From contig QCNS01000003.1 of assembly GCA_003210055.1 (NCBI GenBank), forward strand, positions 1 through 64,000: DNA of 64,000 nt, read 5' to 3'. Source of the DNA: SAR116 cluster bacterium AG-426-I14 (GTDB taxonomy: Bacteria; Pseudomonadota; Alphaproteobacteria; Puniceispirillales; Marisalimonadaceae). The notes below the pieces were generated by a model that saw nothing but the letters and a program-made list of their open reading frames with translations, ran no database searches and was not told the origin of the DNA. This document shows, in pieces, positions 28,501-38,570 of this stretch. The translations under genes and the position numbers were made by a program. Position 1 is the stretch's first letter. Every line of letters begins with the position of its first letter.

Positions 28501-30164
28501 TAGATCAATTTATTGCTAGAGTAAGACATTCAACTCCTGGGGTTGGGTTAATATCCCCCCCACCTCATCATGATATATACTCAATTGAAGATTTAGCTCA
28601 GTTGATATTTGACCTAAAAAATGTAAATCCAGATGCAAGAATTTCCGTTAAGCTAGTTTCTGAAATAGGTGTTGGTACTGTAGCCGCTGGCGTTAGTAAG
28701 GCTCATGCAGATCATGTAACAATATCAGGCCATGATGGAGGTACAGGAGCAAGTCCAATTACATCAGTTTTAAATGCTGGAGGACCATGGGAAATAGGTC
28801 TTTCTGAAACACATCAAACTCTTGTAATGAATGGATTGAGAGGCAGAATTTCCGTACAAGTTGATGGTGGTTTGAGAACTGGAAGAGATGTGATTGTTGG
28901 AGGTTTGTTAGGGGCAGATGAATTTGGTTTTGCGACTGCAGCTCTTATATCTGAAGGATGTATAATGATGAGAAAATGTCATTTAAATACTTGTCCTGTT
29001 GGAGTGGCAACTCAAGATCCTGAATTACGTAAACATTTTTCAGGAAAGCCTGAACATGTTGTTAATTTCTTTCTATATATTGCAGAAGAAGTTAGAGAAT
29101 TGATGTCTGAATTGGGATTTAAAACATTTAATGAACTTATAGGGCAAAGACAATTTTTAAATTTCAATCCTGCAAAAGACCATTGGAAGTCACATAATTT
29201 AGATCTAGAAAAATTAATCTTTAATGTAATTCCTAAAAATGGCGAGAATATCTATAATTGTGAAATTCAAAATCATGGATTAGAAAAAGTTTTAGATCAG
29301 AAATTAATAGTTGATTGCGCAAAGTCAATTGAAAATAAGACTAAAGTAAACTTAAACTATAAAATATATAATATTAACAGAAGCGTTGGAGCAATGTTAT
29401 CTGGTAAAATTGCGAAAAAGTATGGTCACAAAGGTCTCCCCGAAAATACAATTAAAATAAATTTTCAAGGTAGTGCTGGGCAAAGTTTTGGAGCATGGTT
29501 ATCTAAAGGTGTTACAATGAAACTTGAGGGAGATGCCAACGATTATGTTGGTAAAGGCCTCTCAGGAGGAATAATAATAATTAAACCTAGCAAAAATAGT
29601 GTAATTTTAGCTGAAGAGAATATTATTGCTGGAAATACCCTTTTATACGGTTCGATATCAGGTGAATGTTATTTTAATGGAGTTGTTGGGGAGAGGTTTG
29701 CAGTAAGAAATTCTGGTGCAATAGCAGTTGCTGAAGGTTGTGGCGATCACGGATGTGAATATATGACCGGTGGAGTTGTTGTTATATTAGGAGATACAGG
29801 ACGAAATTTTTCAGCTGGAATGTCTGGAGGTATCGCCTATGTCTTTGATGAAGGTGAAGACTTTTATGAAAAATGTAACACATCAATGGTAGAGATAAAA
29901 AAATTGACCACATTACCTGTTAACCGAGATATAAGTGCAGAGGACATTGATAATGATCTACTCAATTATGATGAAGCTAGACTGAACAAAATTCTCAAAA
30001 AACATTTAAAACACACAAACAGTGTCAAAGCTAAGATGATTATTGACAATTGGGAGAAAATGCTATCTAAGTTTGTCAAAATCACTCCTATCGAATACAG
30101 AAAAGCTTTAGAGAGTAAAAATATTTTAAAATTAAATGAAGAAATAAAAGTTGCTGGAGAATAA
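25536..30164 (+). CDS. gltB: Glutamate synthase (NADPH) large chain
   Basis: Large subunit of GOGAT, making glutamate from glutamine and 2-oxoglutarate with FMN and a 3Fe-4S cluster. The catalytic N-terminal nucleophile is the Cys of HDSCGFGF, about residue 28, after a short propeptide. The class II amidotransferase domain is followed by the central domain, the FMN/synthase domain with [11 protein letters not shown], the cluster cysteines in [13 protein letters not shown], and the C-terminal GXGXG-repeat domain. The length of about 1540 aa is normal. GTG 25536 is taken as the start; TTG 25530 and ATG 25548 are alternatives. gltD follows after 2 bases. Confidence 0.96.
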   Translation: MKNDMIYKRIGFPEKIGMYDPKHEHDSCGFGFIANIDNEPKHEIVHQALDIVHKLDHRGAIGADPLAGDGAGILIQIPDEFFRNYFNKLKLPLPDLGDYAVGMVFLPNDKTRSGIAINAIEKAISNEGQILIGWRDVPVDVSVLGETVKNTRPLIKQFFIQKSKNCNDESAFQRKLYVIRKQAHLELHKSKLLEWQDFYIVSLSTRTIIFKGMVLAPNLSKFYVDFQEKNFKTAIALFHQRFSTNTFPSWRLAQPFRYLCHNGEINTLRGNINWMNSRRHSMKSVSLGEDLEKLWPIIEESPSDSSTFDNALELLVMGGYTLPHAMMLMIPEAWKDNDLMDPERRAFYEYYSALMEPWDGPAAMAFTDGRQIAATLDRNGLRPARYIVTDDNLIIMASEVGVLPEIPEEKIIKKWRLQPGKMLLVDLDENRIISDEELKDELKQSHPYQDWLNSNQIRLTNVPKEIGPMTPDENALLKLQQAFGYSKEDIKFFLEPMIQKGEDPIGSMGRDIPLAALSDKSRLLFDYFFQNFAQVTNPPIDPIREELVMSLVSFIGPRPNLLDLTSGGKQKRLEVDQPILTNTDLERIRRIENHVDGSFKTYTLNICYRKDVSKDDNLANILEKICKKAEEVVTNQGYNIIILSDRGVDEEHIAIPSLLATGAVHHHLIKKGLRTEVGIVIETGEAKRVHDVCLLAGYGAEAVNPYLGFYTLSNIIQKSKLNILEEEAQKKYIKALNKGMLKVMSKMGISTFQSYCGAQIFDAVGLSQNIVDRYFSGTSTKVEGIDIDEIRIETENRHLGAYSDKTNLINDLDFGGDLSYRLHGENHVWTPETIGILQHAVRSANYSMFKRYSKKINDQTHKFKSLRGLLEFKNGNSIPLDEVEPASEIVKRFATGAMSLGSISTEAHSTLAIAMNRIGGRSNTGEGGEEAIRFKPLSNGDSMKSRIKQVASGRFGVTNEYLTNSTDIQIKMAQGAKPGEGGQLPGHKVDQFIARVRHSTPGVGLISPPPHHDIYSIEDLAQLIFDLKNVNPDARISVKLVSEIGVGTVAAGVSKAHADHVTISGHDGGTGASPITSVLNAGGPWEIGLSETHQTLVMNGLRGRISVQVDGGLRTGRDVIVGGLLGADEFGFATAALISEGCIMMRKCHLNTCPVGVATQDPELRKHFSGKPEHVVNFFLYIAEEVRELMSELGFKTFNELIGQRQFLNFNPAKDHWKSHNLDLEKLIFNVIPKNGENIYNCEIQNHGLEKVLDQKLIVDCAKSIENKTKVNLNYKIYNINRSVGAMLSGKIAKKYGHKGLPENTIKINFQGSAGQSFGAWLSKGVTMKLEGDANDYVGKGLSGGIIIIKPSKNSVILAEENIIAGNTLLYGSISGECYFNGVVGERFAVRNSGAIAVAEGCGDHGCEYMTGGVVVILGDTGRNFSAGMSGGIAYVFDEGEDFYEKCNTSMVEIKKLTTLPVNRDISAEDIDNDLLNYDEARLNKILKKHLKHTNSVKAKMIIDNWEKMLSKFVKITPIEYRKALESKNILKLNEEIKVAGE

Positions 30165-30166
30165 TA

Positions 30167-31609
30167 ATGGGTAGTCCTACTGGTTTTTTAGAAATCAAAA
30201 AATTTGATAGAACCTATGAGCCTCCTAATAAAAGAATAAAGCATTTCAAAGAGTTTTTAATACCTCTTGAAAATGAGATAGTGTCTAAACAAGGTGCAAG
30301 ATGTATGGACTGCGGTATACCTTATTGTCACCAAGGTTGTCCGGTTAATAATTTAATCCCAGATTGGAATGACTTGGTTTACAAACATGAGTGGAAAAAA
30401 GCCCTAGAAACTCTTCATTTAACAAATAATTTTCCTGAATTTACAGGACGTATATGTCCTGCTCCGTGTGAAGCTTCATGTACATTAAACCTAACTGATA
30501 AACCAGTGTCTATAAAATCAATTGAATGTTCAATCGTTGATTATGGATGGAAAAAAGGATGGATTAAACCACAACTACCTATAACTCATACAGACAAAAA
30601 AGTTGCTGTTATTGGTTCTGGTCCAGCTGGCTTGGCATGTGCGCAACAATTAGCTCGCGCTGGACACCAAGTGGTGGTTTTTGAGAAAAACGACAGAATT
30701 GGTGGTTTGCTGAGGATAGGTATACCAGATTTTAAAATGGAAAAAATGTTAATTGATAGAAGAATGGCTCAAATGCAATCAGAAGGTGTTGAATTTAAGT
30801 CTAATAGTGAAGTTGGAAAAAATATTTTAGTTGAAGACTTATTTGAAGAATTTGATGCTTTATCTATTTGCATAGGTTCAGAAGTTCCACGAGATCTAGA
30901 TGTTCCTGGAAGAAATTTTACAGGCATTCATTTTGCAATGGATTTTTTGACACAACAAAATGATAAAATAGCTGGTAAGAAAAATAATTTTAGTGAGATT
31001 ACAGCTAAAGATAAAAATGTTTTAGTTATAGGTGGAGGTGACACTGGTTCAGATTGTGTTGGTACATCAATAAGACAAGGAGCTAAATCTGTAACTCAAC
31101 TAGAATTATTATCTCAACCACCTGAGGCTGAAGATAAATCTCTTACCTGGCCTAACTGGCCCATGAAATTAAGAACATCAAGTTCACATGAGGAGGGTTG
31201 TGAAAGACAATGGTCTATTCTTACAAAATCATTTGTAGCAAATGATAAAAATGAAGTCAAAAGATTGAACTGTGTTAAAGTTGATTGGAAGAAAGACGAT
31301 AATGGTACTTTCAAAATGAATGAGATTAAAGACTCAAATTTTACAATTGAAGCCGATCTTGTTTTATTAGCTATGGGTTTTATACATCCTGTTCATGAAG
31401 GTTTAATTAAAGATCTAAAATTAGATTTAGACATTCGAGGAAATATTAAAGCAAATGAAACTGATTATAAGACATCTTTAAATAAAATATTTGTTGCTGG
31501 AGACTCAAGAAGAGGACAGTCATTAGTAGTATGGGCCATTAGAGAAGGGAGACAATGTGCTTATTCTATTGACAAATTTTTAATGGGAACTTCTAATTTG
31601 AGAAGGTAA
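30167..31609 (+). CDS. gltD: Glutamate synthase small chain
   Basis: FAD-containing NADPH-oxidising subunit feeding electrons to GltB. The 480 aa protein has two N-terminal cysteine groups for 4Fe-4S clusters ([14 protein letters not shown] and CPAPCEASC). The FAD loop [12 protein letters not shown] and the NADPH loop [10 protein letters not shown] follow, with the C-terminal VFVAGD-type segment [17 protein letters not shown]. Together with gltB this is the ammonia-assimilation route with glutamine synthetase. Confidence 0.96.
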   Translation: MGSPTGFLEIKKFDRTYEPPNKRIKHFKEFLIPLENEIVSKQGARCMDCGIPYCHQGCPVNNLIPDWNDLVYKHEWKKALETLHLTNNFPEFTGRICPAPCEASCTLNLTDKPVSIKSIECSIVDYGWKKGWIKPQLPITHTDKKVAVIGSGPAGLACAQQLARAGHQVVVFEKNDRIGGLLRIGIPDFKMEKMLIDRRMAQMQSEGVEFKSNSEVGKNILVEDLFEEFDALSICIGSEVPRDLDVPGRNFTGIHFAMDFLTQQNDKIAGKKNNFSEITAKDKNVLVIGGGDTGSDCVGTSIRQGAKSVTQLELLSQPPEAEDKSLTWPNWPMKLRTSSSHEEGCERQWSILTKSFVANDKNEVKRLNCVKVDWKKDDNGTFKMNEIKDSNFTIEADLVLLAMGFIHPVHEGLIKDLKLDLDIRGNIKANETDYKTSLNKIFVAGDSRRGQSLVVWAIREGRQCAYSIDKFLMGTSNLRR

Positions 31610-31646
31610 TACCTTTTATAAAAATCAAGTAATGTTTAGCTAGAAA

Positions 31647-32309
31647 ATGTATGTTTTATATCATTATTTTTTGTGTCCTTCATCAAGGTTTATTAGAGTT
31701 TGTCTTGATGAAAAAAAAATTAAATTTAGATTACAAATTGAAAATTTTTGGAATCCACAAACCAATTTTTTACTAATGAACCCTGGTGCTTTTTTCCCAG
31801 TACTTTTGAAAGAAGAAAATAATTATATAGTTGGTTCAAATGTAATTGTTGAGTTTTTAGAAGAAATTAAAAGCACCCAATCTTTGTTTGAAGAAAAAAA
31901 AAGATATGAAATTAGAAGAATAGTAAATTGGTTTGAATTTATATTTAAAAGAGATGTTGTTGAACCAATATTGTATGAAAAAATTTTTAAAAGATTTGAA
32001 GAAAAAAACAACCCAAATAGTAGAAACATCAGAAAAGCTCTAGAAAATTTAAAGTTTAATTTAAGTTATTTCGAATACTTAATAGGAGATAATGAGTATA
32101 TAGTTGGTGATAAAATTACCTATGCTGATATATTTTATGCATCATCCCTTTCAGTTTTAGATTATATGGATGAGTTGAATTTTAGAGAATTTAACAAATC
32201 AAAAGATTTGTATTTAAAAATAAAATCTAGACCTTCTTTTAAGAGTGTTTTAAAAGATCGCATAGTTGGTGTAAGTCCAAACAAAAAATATATGCAATTT
32301 GATTATTGA
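31647..32309 (+). CDS. Glutathione S-transferase-like protein
   Basis: Two-domain GST fold of 220 aa. An N-terminal thioredoxin-like domain begins YHYFLCPSSRFIRVCLDEK, with FFPVLL (cis-Pro) and GSNVIVEFLEE, the glutathione gamma-glutamyl contact. The C-terminal all-helical domain has VGDKITYADIFYASSL, the conserved N-capping box. The SSR segment resembles the Ser-type catalytic site of bacterial GSTs. The substrate is not predictable. It lies 37 bases after gltD and converges with the hydrolase gene. Confidence 0.8.
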   Translation: MYVLYHYFLCPSSRFIRVCLDEKKIKFRLQIENFWNPQTNFLLMNPGAFFPVLLKEENNYIVGSNVIVEFLEEIKSTQSLFEEKKRYEIRRIVNWFEFIFKRDVVEPILYEKIFKRFEEKNNPNSRNIRKALENLKFNLSYFEYLIGDNEYIVGDKITYADIFYASSLSVLDYMDELNFREFNKSKDLYLKIKSRPSFKSVLKDRIVGVSPNKKYMQFDY

Positions 32310-32311
32310 AA

Positions 32312-33049
32312 TTATATTGATAATTCTATAAGTTTTAAAATTGTAAAAATTTCATTATCCTCAGAAAGTCTGTGTTCTCCATTTTTTTCAAGTATTAATT
32401 TAACGTTTTTTGCATTTTGAATATTTTCAGCAATTAATAAGCTTTCTTGAAATGGAACAGAAACATCTTTCATACCATGATATAAAAAAACATTTCCTTC
32501 AAAATAAATTTTATTATTCATAACAAAATTTTTATATGAATCTTTTATAAGGTCGTAACTTATTGTGTAACCTTCTTCATACTCACTAGGTAAGATTAAT
32601 TTCTTTGTACTTACTAGGTCTTTTTTTTGGGAGTAAGACAATTTATCCCAAATCAATCTTTTAGGAAAATCTGGAGCAGGGGCTACACCTATAATTGACT
32701 TGACATTAAAAATGCCTTTTTTTATCACATTTAAAATAACCCAACCACCCATTGATGATCCAATAAGTACTTGAGGACCAGACGTAAAATTTTTAATCAT
32801 AAATTCGGAATCTTCTAGCCAATTACTAAATACTAATTTTTCAAATATTCCAGATGAATTCCCATGTCCAGTGTAGTCAAACCTCAAGTATGAATGGTCG
32901 TTCTCCTTTGCCCATTTTTCTATCTCAATTGCTTTTTGACCAGTCATATCTGATTTAAATCCACCAAAAAATACAATTCCTGTTTTTTTTCCATCAATTT
33001 TGTTGTATGCAATTGTTTGGTTATATTTAGTTTTAATGAAATCTGTCAT
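32312..33049 (-). CDS. Alpha/beta hydrolase
   Basis: Serine hydrolase of 245 aa with the nucleophile elbow GSSMGGW (Ser about residue 98). A strand-loop FDYTGHGNSSG probably forms part of the oxyanion hole. The late acid is in YHGMKDVSVPFQ and the His in NGEHRLS, completing a catalytic triad. It is similar to small cytoplasmic BAAT/monoacylglycerol-lipase-type esterases; the substrate is unknown. Its start is divergent from the glycosyltransferase with only about 21 bases between them, so their promoters must overlap the genes. Confidence 0.78.
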   Translation of the reverse strand: MTDFIKTKYNQTIAYNKIDGKKTGIVFFGGFKSDMTGQKAIEIEKWAKENDHSYLRFDYTGHGNSSGIFEKLVFSNWLEDSEFMIKNFTSGPQVLIGSSMGGWVILNVIKKGIFNVKSIIGVAPAPDFPKRLIWDKLSYSQKKDLVSTKKLILPSEYEEGYTISYDLIKDSYKNFVMNNKIYFEGNVFLYHGMKDVSVPFQESLLIAENIQNAKNVKLILEKNGEHRLSEDNEIFTILKLIELSI

Positions 33050-33070
33050 ATTAGTTATAGTAAATTAAAA

Positions 33071-34228
33071 ATGTTAAAGAATAAAACAATTCTTCAAATC
33101 GTACCAGCCTTAGATAATGGAGGGGTTGAAAGAGGTGTAATTGAAATTTCTAATTATATATCAAAAATTAATTGTAAATCTATTGTCATCTCCTCTGGTG
33201 GTAAATTAAAACATACTGTTGAAAGAAATGGAGGTATTCACTATACTTTAGGCGTAAATACAAAAAATCCCTTTAAATGGAGTTTTTTAAGAAAAAAAAT
33301 TGAAAAAATTATTAATATAGAAAATATTGACCTAATCCATGTATGTTCTCGTATTCCTGCGTGGATAGCCCATCCACTGTCCGCTAAATTAAATATTCCA
33401 ATAATTTCATCAGTTCACAGTAGATTTAGAAAAGAAAATTTTTTTAAAAATTTTTACAATAGCATTTTGGTTAAAAGTGATTATGTCATTGCGATATCAA
33501 AACATATTGAAAATGAAATCATATCTGTTTTTCCTAATTCTAAATCAAAAATAAGAACAATTTACCGTGGTGTAGATCTAGATTTATTTAACTCTTCAAA
33601 TATTTCTGCTTCAAGAATAATCAATCAATCTAAATTAATGGAAATAGATTATGGAAAGCCAGTAATTCTTATGGCATCTAGACCTTCATTTTGGAAGGGT
33701 CACTTATGCCTTATAAAATCTCTAAAGAAAATAAATACTGATTTTCAATGTATATTAATAGGAGCCTATGATGGGAAAATAAGTTTTAAAAAAAAATTAT
33801 ATAAATTAATAGAAAAACTCGGTCTAGGAGATAAAGTTAGATTGTGTTCTGTTTCAAATGATATTCAAGCTGCATTAATGCTAGGAGACGTAATAGTAAT
33901 GCCTTCAATTGAACCAGAACCTTTTGGAAGGTTAATAATTGAAGCCCAATCATTAGGAAAAATTGTTGTTGGATTTGATCATGGAGGTGTTTCTGAAACA
34001 ATTATCAACGGAGATACTGGTTTTCTTGCAGATCCAAAAAATATTGACAGTTTGTCAGAAAAGCTTCAGATTGCATTAAACCTTAGGGAAACTGAACGAA
34101 AAAAAATGATTAAAAATGCTAAAAGAACAGTTGAAAGAAAATTTTCACATTTAAAAATGTGTTCTGAAACAGTAAAATTATATGAAAAGTGTATTTTTGA
34201 AAGCGAAATTAAACGTAAGTTAAAATAA
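33071..34228 (+). CDS. Family 4-type glycosyltransferase
   Basis: GT-B fold glycosyltransferase of about 385 aa. The N-terminal nucleotide-sugar enzyme signature [26 protein letters not shown], and the C-terminal donor-binding motif [16 protein letters not shown] with [10 protein letters not shown] are visible. ATG 33071 is chosen because the upstream in-frame extension overlaps the divergent hydrolase gene. It probably acts on cell-surface polysaccharide or LPS core, but nothing near it confirms the acceptor. It lies one base before thrS. Confidence 0.85.
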   Translation: MLKNKTILQIVPALDNGGVERGVIEISNYISKINCKSIVISSGGKLKHTVERNGGIHYTLGVNTKNPFKWSFLRKKIEKIINIENIDLIHVCSRIPAWIAHPLSAKLNIPIISSVHSRFRKENFFKNFYNSILVKSDYVIAISKHIENEIISVFPNSKSKIRTIYRGVDLDLFNSSNISASRIINQSKLMEIDYGKPVILMASRPSFWKGHLCLIKSLKKINTDFQCILIGAYDGKISFKKKLYKLIEKLGLGDKVRLCSVSNDIQAALMLGDVIVMPSIEPEPFGRLIIEAQSLGKIVVGFDHGGVSETIINGDTGFLADPKNIDSLSEKLQIALNLRETERKKMIKNAKRTVERKFSHLKMCSETVKLYEKCIFESEIKRKLK

Positions 34229-34229
34229 T

Positions 34230-36149
34230 ATGATCGATATACTTTTGCCTAATGGGCAATCAAAAAAATATGATAATCCAATTTCACCTTTTGAAATAGC
34301 AAAAGAAATTTCGAGTTCTTTAGCAAAAGAGGCCTTGATAGCAAAGGTTAATGATGATTTATGGGATTTAAGTAGATTAATTGATAAAAGTTGCAAAATT
34401 AAAATTTTAACTCGGAAAGATCCTGAAACACTAGCTGTATTAAGGCATGATGCTGCACACATTATGGCAGAAGCAGTTTTAGAACTATATCCTGATACAC
34501 AAATAACAATTGGTCCTGCTATTGAAAATGGTTTTTATTATGATTTTTACAGAGCAGAAAGTTTTGTTTTTGATGACTTAAATAAAATTGAAAAAAGAAT
34601 GCATGAAATTGTAAATCGAAATGAAAAAATTCATCGTGAAGTATGGAGTAAATTAAAAGCTATAGAATTTTTTAAAAAGAATAATGAAAAGTTTAAAGTT
34701 GAGTTGGTTGAAGGTATACCAGATGAAGAAGAAGTTACATTTTATTCACAAGGTAAATTTATAGATTTGTGCAGAGGACCTCACCTTCCTTCAACTAGTA
34801 AGTTAGGTCATTCATTTAAATTAATGAAGCTGGCTGGTTCATATTGGAGAGGGGATAGTAAAAACCAAACACTTCAAAGGATATATGGTACGGCTTTTTT
34901 TGAAAAAAAGGATTTAGATAAATATCTAAATCTAATTGAAGAAGCTGAAAAAAGAGATCATAGAAAATTAGGAAAACAGTTAAATTTATTTCACCTTCAG
35001 GAAGAGGCAACAGGCTCGGTTTTTTGGCATCCAAAAGGGTGGTCAATCTATCTAGAAATTGAGTCTTATATGAGAAGGAAGTTAAAAAATAACAATTATG
35101 AAGAAGTTAAAACACCACAAGTAATTGATCGAAGTTTGTGGGAAAAATCAGGTCATTGGGATAAATTTAAAGAAAATATGTTCATGGCCTCTGGTGATGA
35201 TGATAAAATTTTAGCTTTAAAGCCAATGAATTGTCCTGGTCATGTTCAAATATATAAACAAGGAATAAAATCATATAAAGATTTACCCCTTAAAATTGCT
35301 GAATTTGGTTCTTGTCATCGAAACGAACCTTCAGGTGCTTTGCATGGAATTATGAGGGTAAGACAGTTCACTCAAGATGATGCACATATATTTTGTACGG
35401 AAGATCAAATAACAGATGAATCACTACAATTTTGTGACTTGTTGAGAGAGGTATATCATGATTTTGGTTTTAAAGAGATAAAGGTGAAGTTTTCTGATAG
35501 ACCAAGCGTAAGGGCTGGCGATAGCAAGGTGTGGGATAAGTCTGAAAAATCACTTTTAGATGCGATAAAAAAAGGTAAGCTTGAATATGAGCTTAATCCT
35601 GGGGAAGGTGCTTTTTATGGACCAAAATTAGAGTTTGTGCTTACAGATGCAATTGGCAGAGATTGGCAATGTGGAACCTTGCAATTAGATTTTGTTTTAC
35701 CTGAAAGATTGGGTGCACAATATATAGATGAGAAAGGTAATAAAAAAAATCCTGTGATGTTGCATCGAGCTATTCTTGGTTCAATTGAAAGATGGATAGG
35801 TATTTTGATAGAACAATATTCAGGACGATTACCAATATGGTTATCTCCAATTCAAGTCGTGATTTGTACAATTGTAGAAAAATCCAATAATTATGCGAAT
35901 AAAATTTATATGAAGCTAATAGAATTAGGTATTAGGGTTGAAATTGATTTGAGAAACGAAAAAATTGGATATAAAATTAGAGAACATTCTATTAATGCAA
36001 CTCCAATAATATTAATTATTGGAGAAAAAGAGGAAGAAAATAAAACTGTTGCAATTAGAAAATTAGGTTCAAATTCTCAAGAGGTTAATAAATTAGATAA
36101 TTTTCTTGAAGATATAAAAATAAAGACTTTGCCACCAGATTTAATTTGA
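34230..36149 (+). CDS. thrS: Threonyl-tRNA synthetase
   Basis: Class II aminoacyl-tRNA synthetase of 639 aa. It contains an N-terminal TGS domain (residues 1-60), the editing domain with [11 protein letters not shown], and the core with the zinc Cys in [13 protein letters not shown]. Motif 2 is [20 protein letters not shown] and motif 3 begins [15 protein letters not shown]-terminal anticodon-binding domain completes it. Its position just upstream of infC-rpmI-rplT-pheST matches the gammaproteobacterial order. Confidence 0.97.
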   Translation: MIDILLPNGQSKKYDNPISPFEIAKEISSSLAKEALIAKVNDDLWDLSRLIDKSCKIKILTRKDPETLAVLRHDAAHIMAEAVLELYPDTQITIGPAIENGFYYDFYRAESFVFDDLNKIEKRMHEIVNRNEKIHREVWSKLKAIEFFKKNNEKFKVELVEGIPDEEEVTFYSQGKFIDLCRGPHLPSTSKLGHSFKLMKLAGSYWRGDSKNQTLQRIYGTAFFEKKDLDKYLNLIEEAEKRDHRKLGKQLNLFHLQEEATGSVFWHPKGWSIYLEIESYMRRKLKNNNYEEVKTPQVIDRSLWEKSGHWDKFKENMFMASGDDDKILALKPMNCPGHVQIYKQGIKSYKDLPLKIAEFGSCHRNEPSGALHGIMRVRQFTQDDAHIFCTEDQITDESLQFCDLLREVYHDFGFKEIKVKFSDRPSVRAGDSKVWDKSEKSLLDAIKKGKLEYELNPGEGAFYGPKLEFVLTDAIGRDWQCGTLQLDFVLPERLGAQYIDEKGNKKNPVMLHRAILGSIERWIGILIEQYSGRLPIWLSPIQVVICTIVEKSNNYANKIYMKLIELGIRVEIDLRNEKIGYKIREHSINATPIILIIGEKEEENKTVAIRKLGSNSQEVNKLDNFLEDIKIKTLPPDLI

Positions 36150-36172
36150 ATTATCTTGTCAAGATGTATAAT
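36146..36172 (+). promoter_or_regulatory. Weak promoter candidate for infC-rpmI-rplT-pheST
   Basis: TTGAAT (36146-36151) and TATAAT (36167-36172) flank a 15-base spacer, shorter than optimal, at the end of thrS. A leader of about 65 bases would remain before infC. It contains a five-codon ATG frame (36196-36213) that is probably incidental. Confidence 0.3.
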
Positions 36173-36247
36173 TTAACTTATCAAATATTTTTTATATGGA
36201 GATATTAATATAAATATAACAAAAGTAATAAAAAAGGAGATTTCGAT

Positions 36248-36778
36248 ATAAACGAAACAAAATCAAGCCTGCCTGGAGATGGTCCAAAAATTAATCAATA
36301 TATTTCTGCAAAAACTGTAAGGTGTATAGGTCCTAATGGAGAACAATTAGGAATAATTTCAATTGAAGAAGCAATTAAGGCAGCAATATCTCAAAGTTTG
36401 GACTTGGTAGAGGTTCAACCAAACGTTGAACCACCAGTTTGCAAAATATTAGATTATGGTAAGTATAAATACGAGGCTCAAAAAAGAAAAAATGAGGCAA
36501 GAAAAAAACAAAAGATTATAGATATTAAGGAAATTAAACTAAGACCAAATATTGACCATCATGATTTTAATGTAAAAATGAAATCTGTAAAAAAGTTTAT
36601 TGATAATGGAGACAAAGTTAAAGTTACTTTGAGATTTAGAGGCAGAGAAATGGCTCATCACGAGCTTGGTTCAACCGTTCTAGATAGAGTCAAAGAAAAT
36701 ACATCTGACATGTGCAAAGTTGAAGTCTTGCCAAAGTTAGAAGGCAGACAAATGGTAATGATATTAGCTCCAAAATAA
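36248..36778 (+). CDS. infC: Translation initiation factor IF-3, apparent AUA start
   Basis: IF-3 prevents premature subunit joining and checks start-codon pairing. The conserved N-domain (TVRCIGPNGEQLGIISIEEA), the linker and the C-domain (KEIKLRPNIDHHDF) are all in one frame. The first ATG/GTG/TTG-type codon with that frame is TTG 36398, inside the N-domain, so it cannot be the start. AAGGAGA (36234-36240) is followed seven bases later by ATA at 36248, giving 176 aa, the normal size. Non-AUG initiation (AUU in E. coli) is the basis of IF-3 autoregulation; AUA here would fit that. rpmI and rplT follow. Confidence 0.9.
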   Translation: MNETKSSLPGDGPKINQYISAKTVRCIGPNGEQLGIISIEEAIKAAISQSLDLVEVQPNVEPPVCKILDYGKYKYEAQKRKNEARKKQKIIDIKEIKLRPNIDHHDFNVKMKSVKKFIDNGDKVKVTLRFRGREMAHHELGSTVLDRVKENTSDMCKVEVLPKLEGRQMVMILAPK

Positions 36779-36844
36779 AAAAAACAATTCTTTGGTTGAT
36801 TACTTTAATATCTTTGTATATATACATAAAAAAAGATTAATTAA

Positions 36845-37042
36845 ATGTCTAAATTAAAAACAAAAAGTGGTGCAAAAAAGAGATTTAAACTGACCGCTAG
36901 TGGTAAGGTTAGAGGAAGTGCAGCTTTCTTAAGTCATAACCTCAGAAAACGTTCTCAAAAGATGAAACGTAAAGCTCGAGGCACAATGATATTGCAAGAC
37001 TGTGACGCAAAAATTGTTAAGCAATTTTTGCCATACGCTTAG
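36845..37042 (+). CDS. rpmI: 50S ribosomal protein L35
   Basis: A 65 aa basic ribosomal protein. [20 protein letters not shown] is the family N-terminus and [17 protein letters not shown] the central motif. Standard place between infC and rplT; an operon is evident. Confidence 0.96.
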   Translation: MSKLKTKSGAKKRFKLTASGKVRGSAAFLSHNLRKRSQKMKRKARGTMILQDCDAKIVKQFLPYA

Positions 37043-37058
37043 TTAAGGAGTTTTTTAC

Positions 37059-37415
37059 ATGTCAAGAGTTAAAAGGGGTGTAACCACTCACGCAAGACAT
37101 AAAAAAGTGTTAAAAGCCGCAAAAGGATATTATGGAGCGAGAAGACGCCTTTATGGCGTAGCACTTCAAGCTGTAGAAAAAGCTAGTGCATATGCCTATA
37201 GAGATCGTAAGACCAAAAAAAGAAACTTTAGATCTCTATGGATACAAAGAATTAATGCGGGGGTAAGGGAATTTGGTCTTACATATTCAAAATTTATAAA
37301 TGGTTTGAAATTGGCAGGTATTGAAATGGACAGAAAAGTGTTATCAGAAATTGCGGCCAATGAATCTAATGTATTTAAGTCATTAGTAGAAAAAGTAAAA
37401 AAAAATATCTCCTAG
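37059..37415 (+). CDS. rplT: 50S ribosomal protein L20
   Basis: Early 23S rRNA-binding assembly protein of 118 aa. The basic N-terminal extension ([19 protein letters not shown]) and [10 protein letters not shown] are characteristic. A Shine-Dalgarno (TAAGGAG) lies in the 16-base gap after rpmI. In other bacteria L20 represses this operon by binding its mRNA; no matching leader structure was identified here. Confidence 0.96.
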   Translation: MSRVKRGVTTHARHKKVLKAAKGYYGARRRLYGVALQAVEKASAYAYRDRKTKKRNFRSLWIQRINAGVREFGLTYSKFINGLKLAGIEMDRKVLSEIAANESNVFKSLVEKVKKNIS

Positions 37416-37454
37416 TCATGTAATAAAGTCTTTATATAAGATCTAAACTTTAAG

Positions 37455-38570
37455 ATGCCTAAAAATTTAAAAAATGAAATTTTGCTTGTTGGAAAAGGCC
37501 TAAAAGATAAGATTTCATATGCTAAAAATGTGAAGTCACTAGAGGATATAAGAATATCCGCTCTTGGAAAAAAAGGTGAAATCACAAATTATTTAAAACA
37601 ATTAAAGTCTTTTGATCATGAACAAAGAATCCAATTAGGTTCAGTTTTAAATGAGATTAAAAATAATTTATTAAACTCTTTAGAAGAAAAAAAACGTATA
37701 ATTATTAACGAAGAGTTAGAAAAAAAATTATTGGATGAAAAAATTGATATAACTTTGCAAGAAAGTCCTAATAATCAAGGTACCTTGCATCCATTGTCAA
37801 AAACAATTGATGATATATCTGCAATTTTTGCAGACATGGGTTTTGAAATTGCAGTAGGTCCAGATATAGAAACAGATTATTATAATTTTACAGCTTTAAA
37901 TATTCCCGAAGATCATCCGGCTAGACAAGAACATGACACTTTTTACCTTCAACCAGACCATGATGGTTTTAGAAAAGTTTTAAGAACACATACAAGTCCT
38001 GTTCAGATAAGAACTTTGGAAAAAATAAATATAGAAAAATTAGATGAATTGAGGGTAATAGTGCCTGGTAGAACTTATAGGTCAGATCACGATGCTACGC
38101 ATTCACCAATGTTTCATCAATGTGAAGGACTAGTTATAGGTAAGAAAATAAAAATGAGTCACCTTAAAGGTGCTCTCATAGAGTTTTGCAGGGTTTTTTT
38201 CGGTTCGGAAAATTTGCCTGTGAGATTTAGACCAAGTTTTTTTCCCTTTACTGAGCCCTCTGCAGAGGTTGATATAGGTTGCAAAAAATTACAAGATGGA
38301 AGCTTGTCTATTGGAGGAGGAGAGGATTGGCTTGAAATATTAGGGTCAGGGATGGTTCACCCAAAAGTTCTATCTGGAGTTGGAATAGATCCAGATTTGT
38401 ATCAAGGTTTTGCATTCGGTATGGGTTTAGAGAGATTGACAATGTTAAAATATGGTATTCCAGATTTAAGACCATTTTACGATAGTGACTTACGATGGCT
38501 AAAGCATTACGGGTTTTTGGGAATAGAAGAAACTAGTCTTCACTCGGGCTTAAATGGTGTGAATTCATGA
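37455..38570 (+). CDS. pheS: Phenylalanyl-tRNA synthetase alpha subunit
   Basis: Catalytic subunit of the alpha2-beta2 class II enzyme, 371 aa. The N-terminal coiled coil (residues about 1-90) binds tRNA. The core has HPLSKTIDDI, GPDIETDYYNFTALNIP, motif 2 (VIVPGRTYRSDHDATHSPMF) and motif 3 (GFAFGMGLERLTML). Its stop overlaps the pheT start (ATGA, 38567-38570), coupling the two subunits. Confidence 0.97.
   Translation: MPKNLKNEILLVGKGLKDKISYAKNVKSLEDIRISALGKKGEITNYLKQLKSFDHEQRIQLGSVLNEIKNNLLNSLEEKKRIIINEELEKKLLDEKIDITLQESPNNQGTLHPLSKTIDDISAIFADMGFEIAVGPDIETDYYNFTALNIPEDHPARQEHDTFYLQPDHDGFRKVLRTHTSPVQIRTLEKINIEKLDELRVIVPGRTYRSDHDATHSPMFHQCEGLVIGKKIKMSHLKGALIEFCRVFFGSENLPVRFRPSFFPFTEPSAEVDIGCKKLQDGSLSIGGGEDWLEILGSGMVHPKVLSGVGIDPDLYQGFAFGMGLERLTMLKYGIPDLRPFYDSDLRWLKHYGFLGIEETSLHSGLNGVNS

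Noticed and set aside
36196-36213. Five-codon leader peptide before infC
   Set aside because: No regulatory codons or attenuator hairpin accompany it, and such short frames are frequent in AT-rich leaders.
36398-36400. TTG as infC start
   Set aside because: It would delete most of the IF-3 N-domain, whose conserved sequence lies in the same frame upstream.
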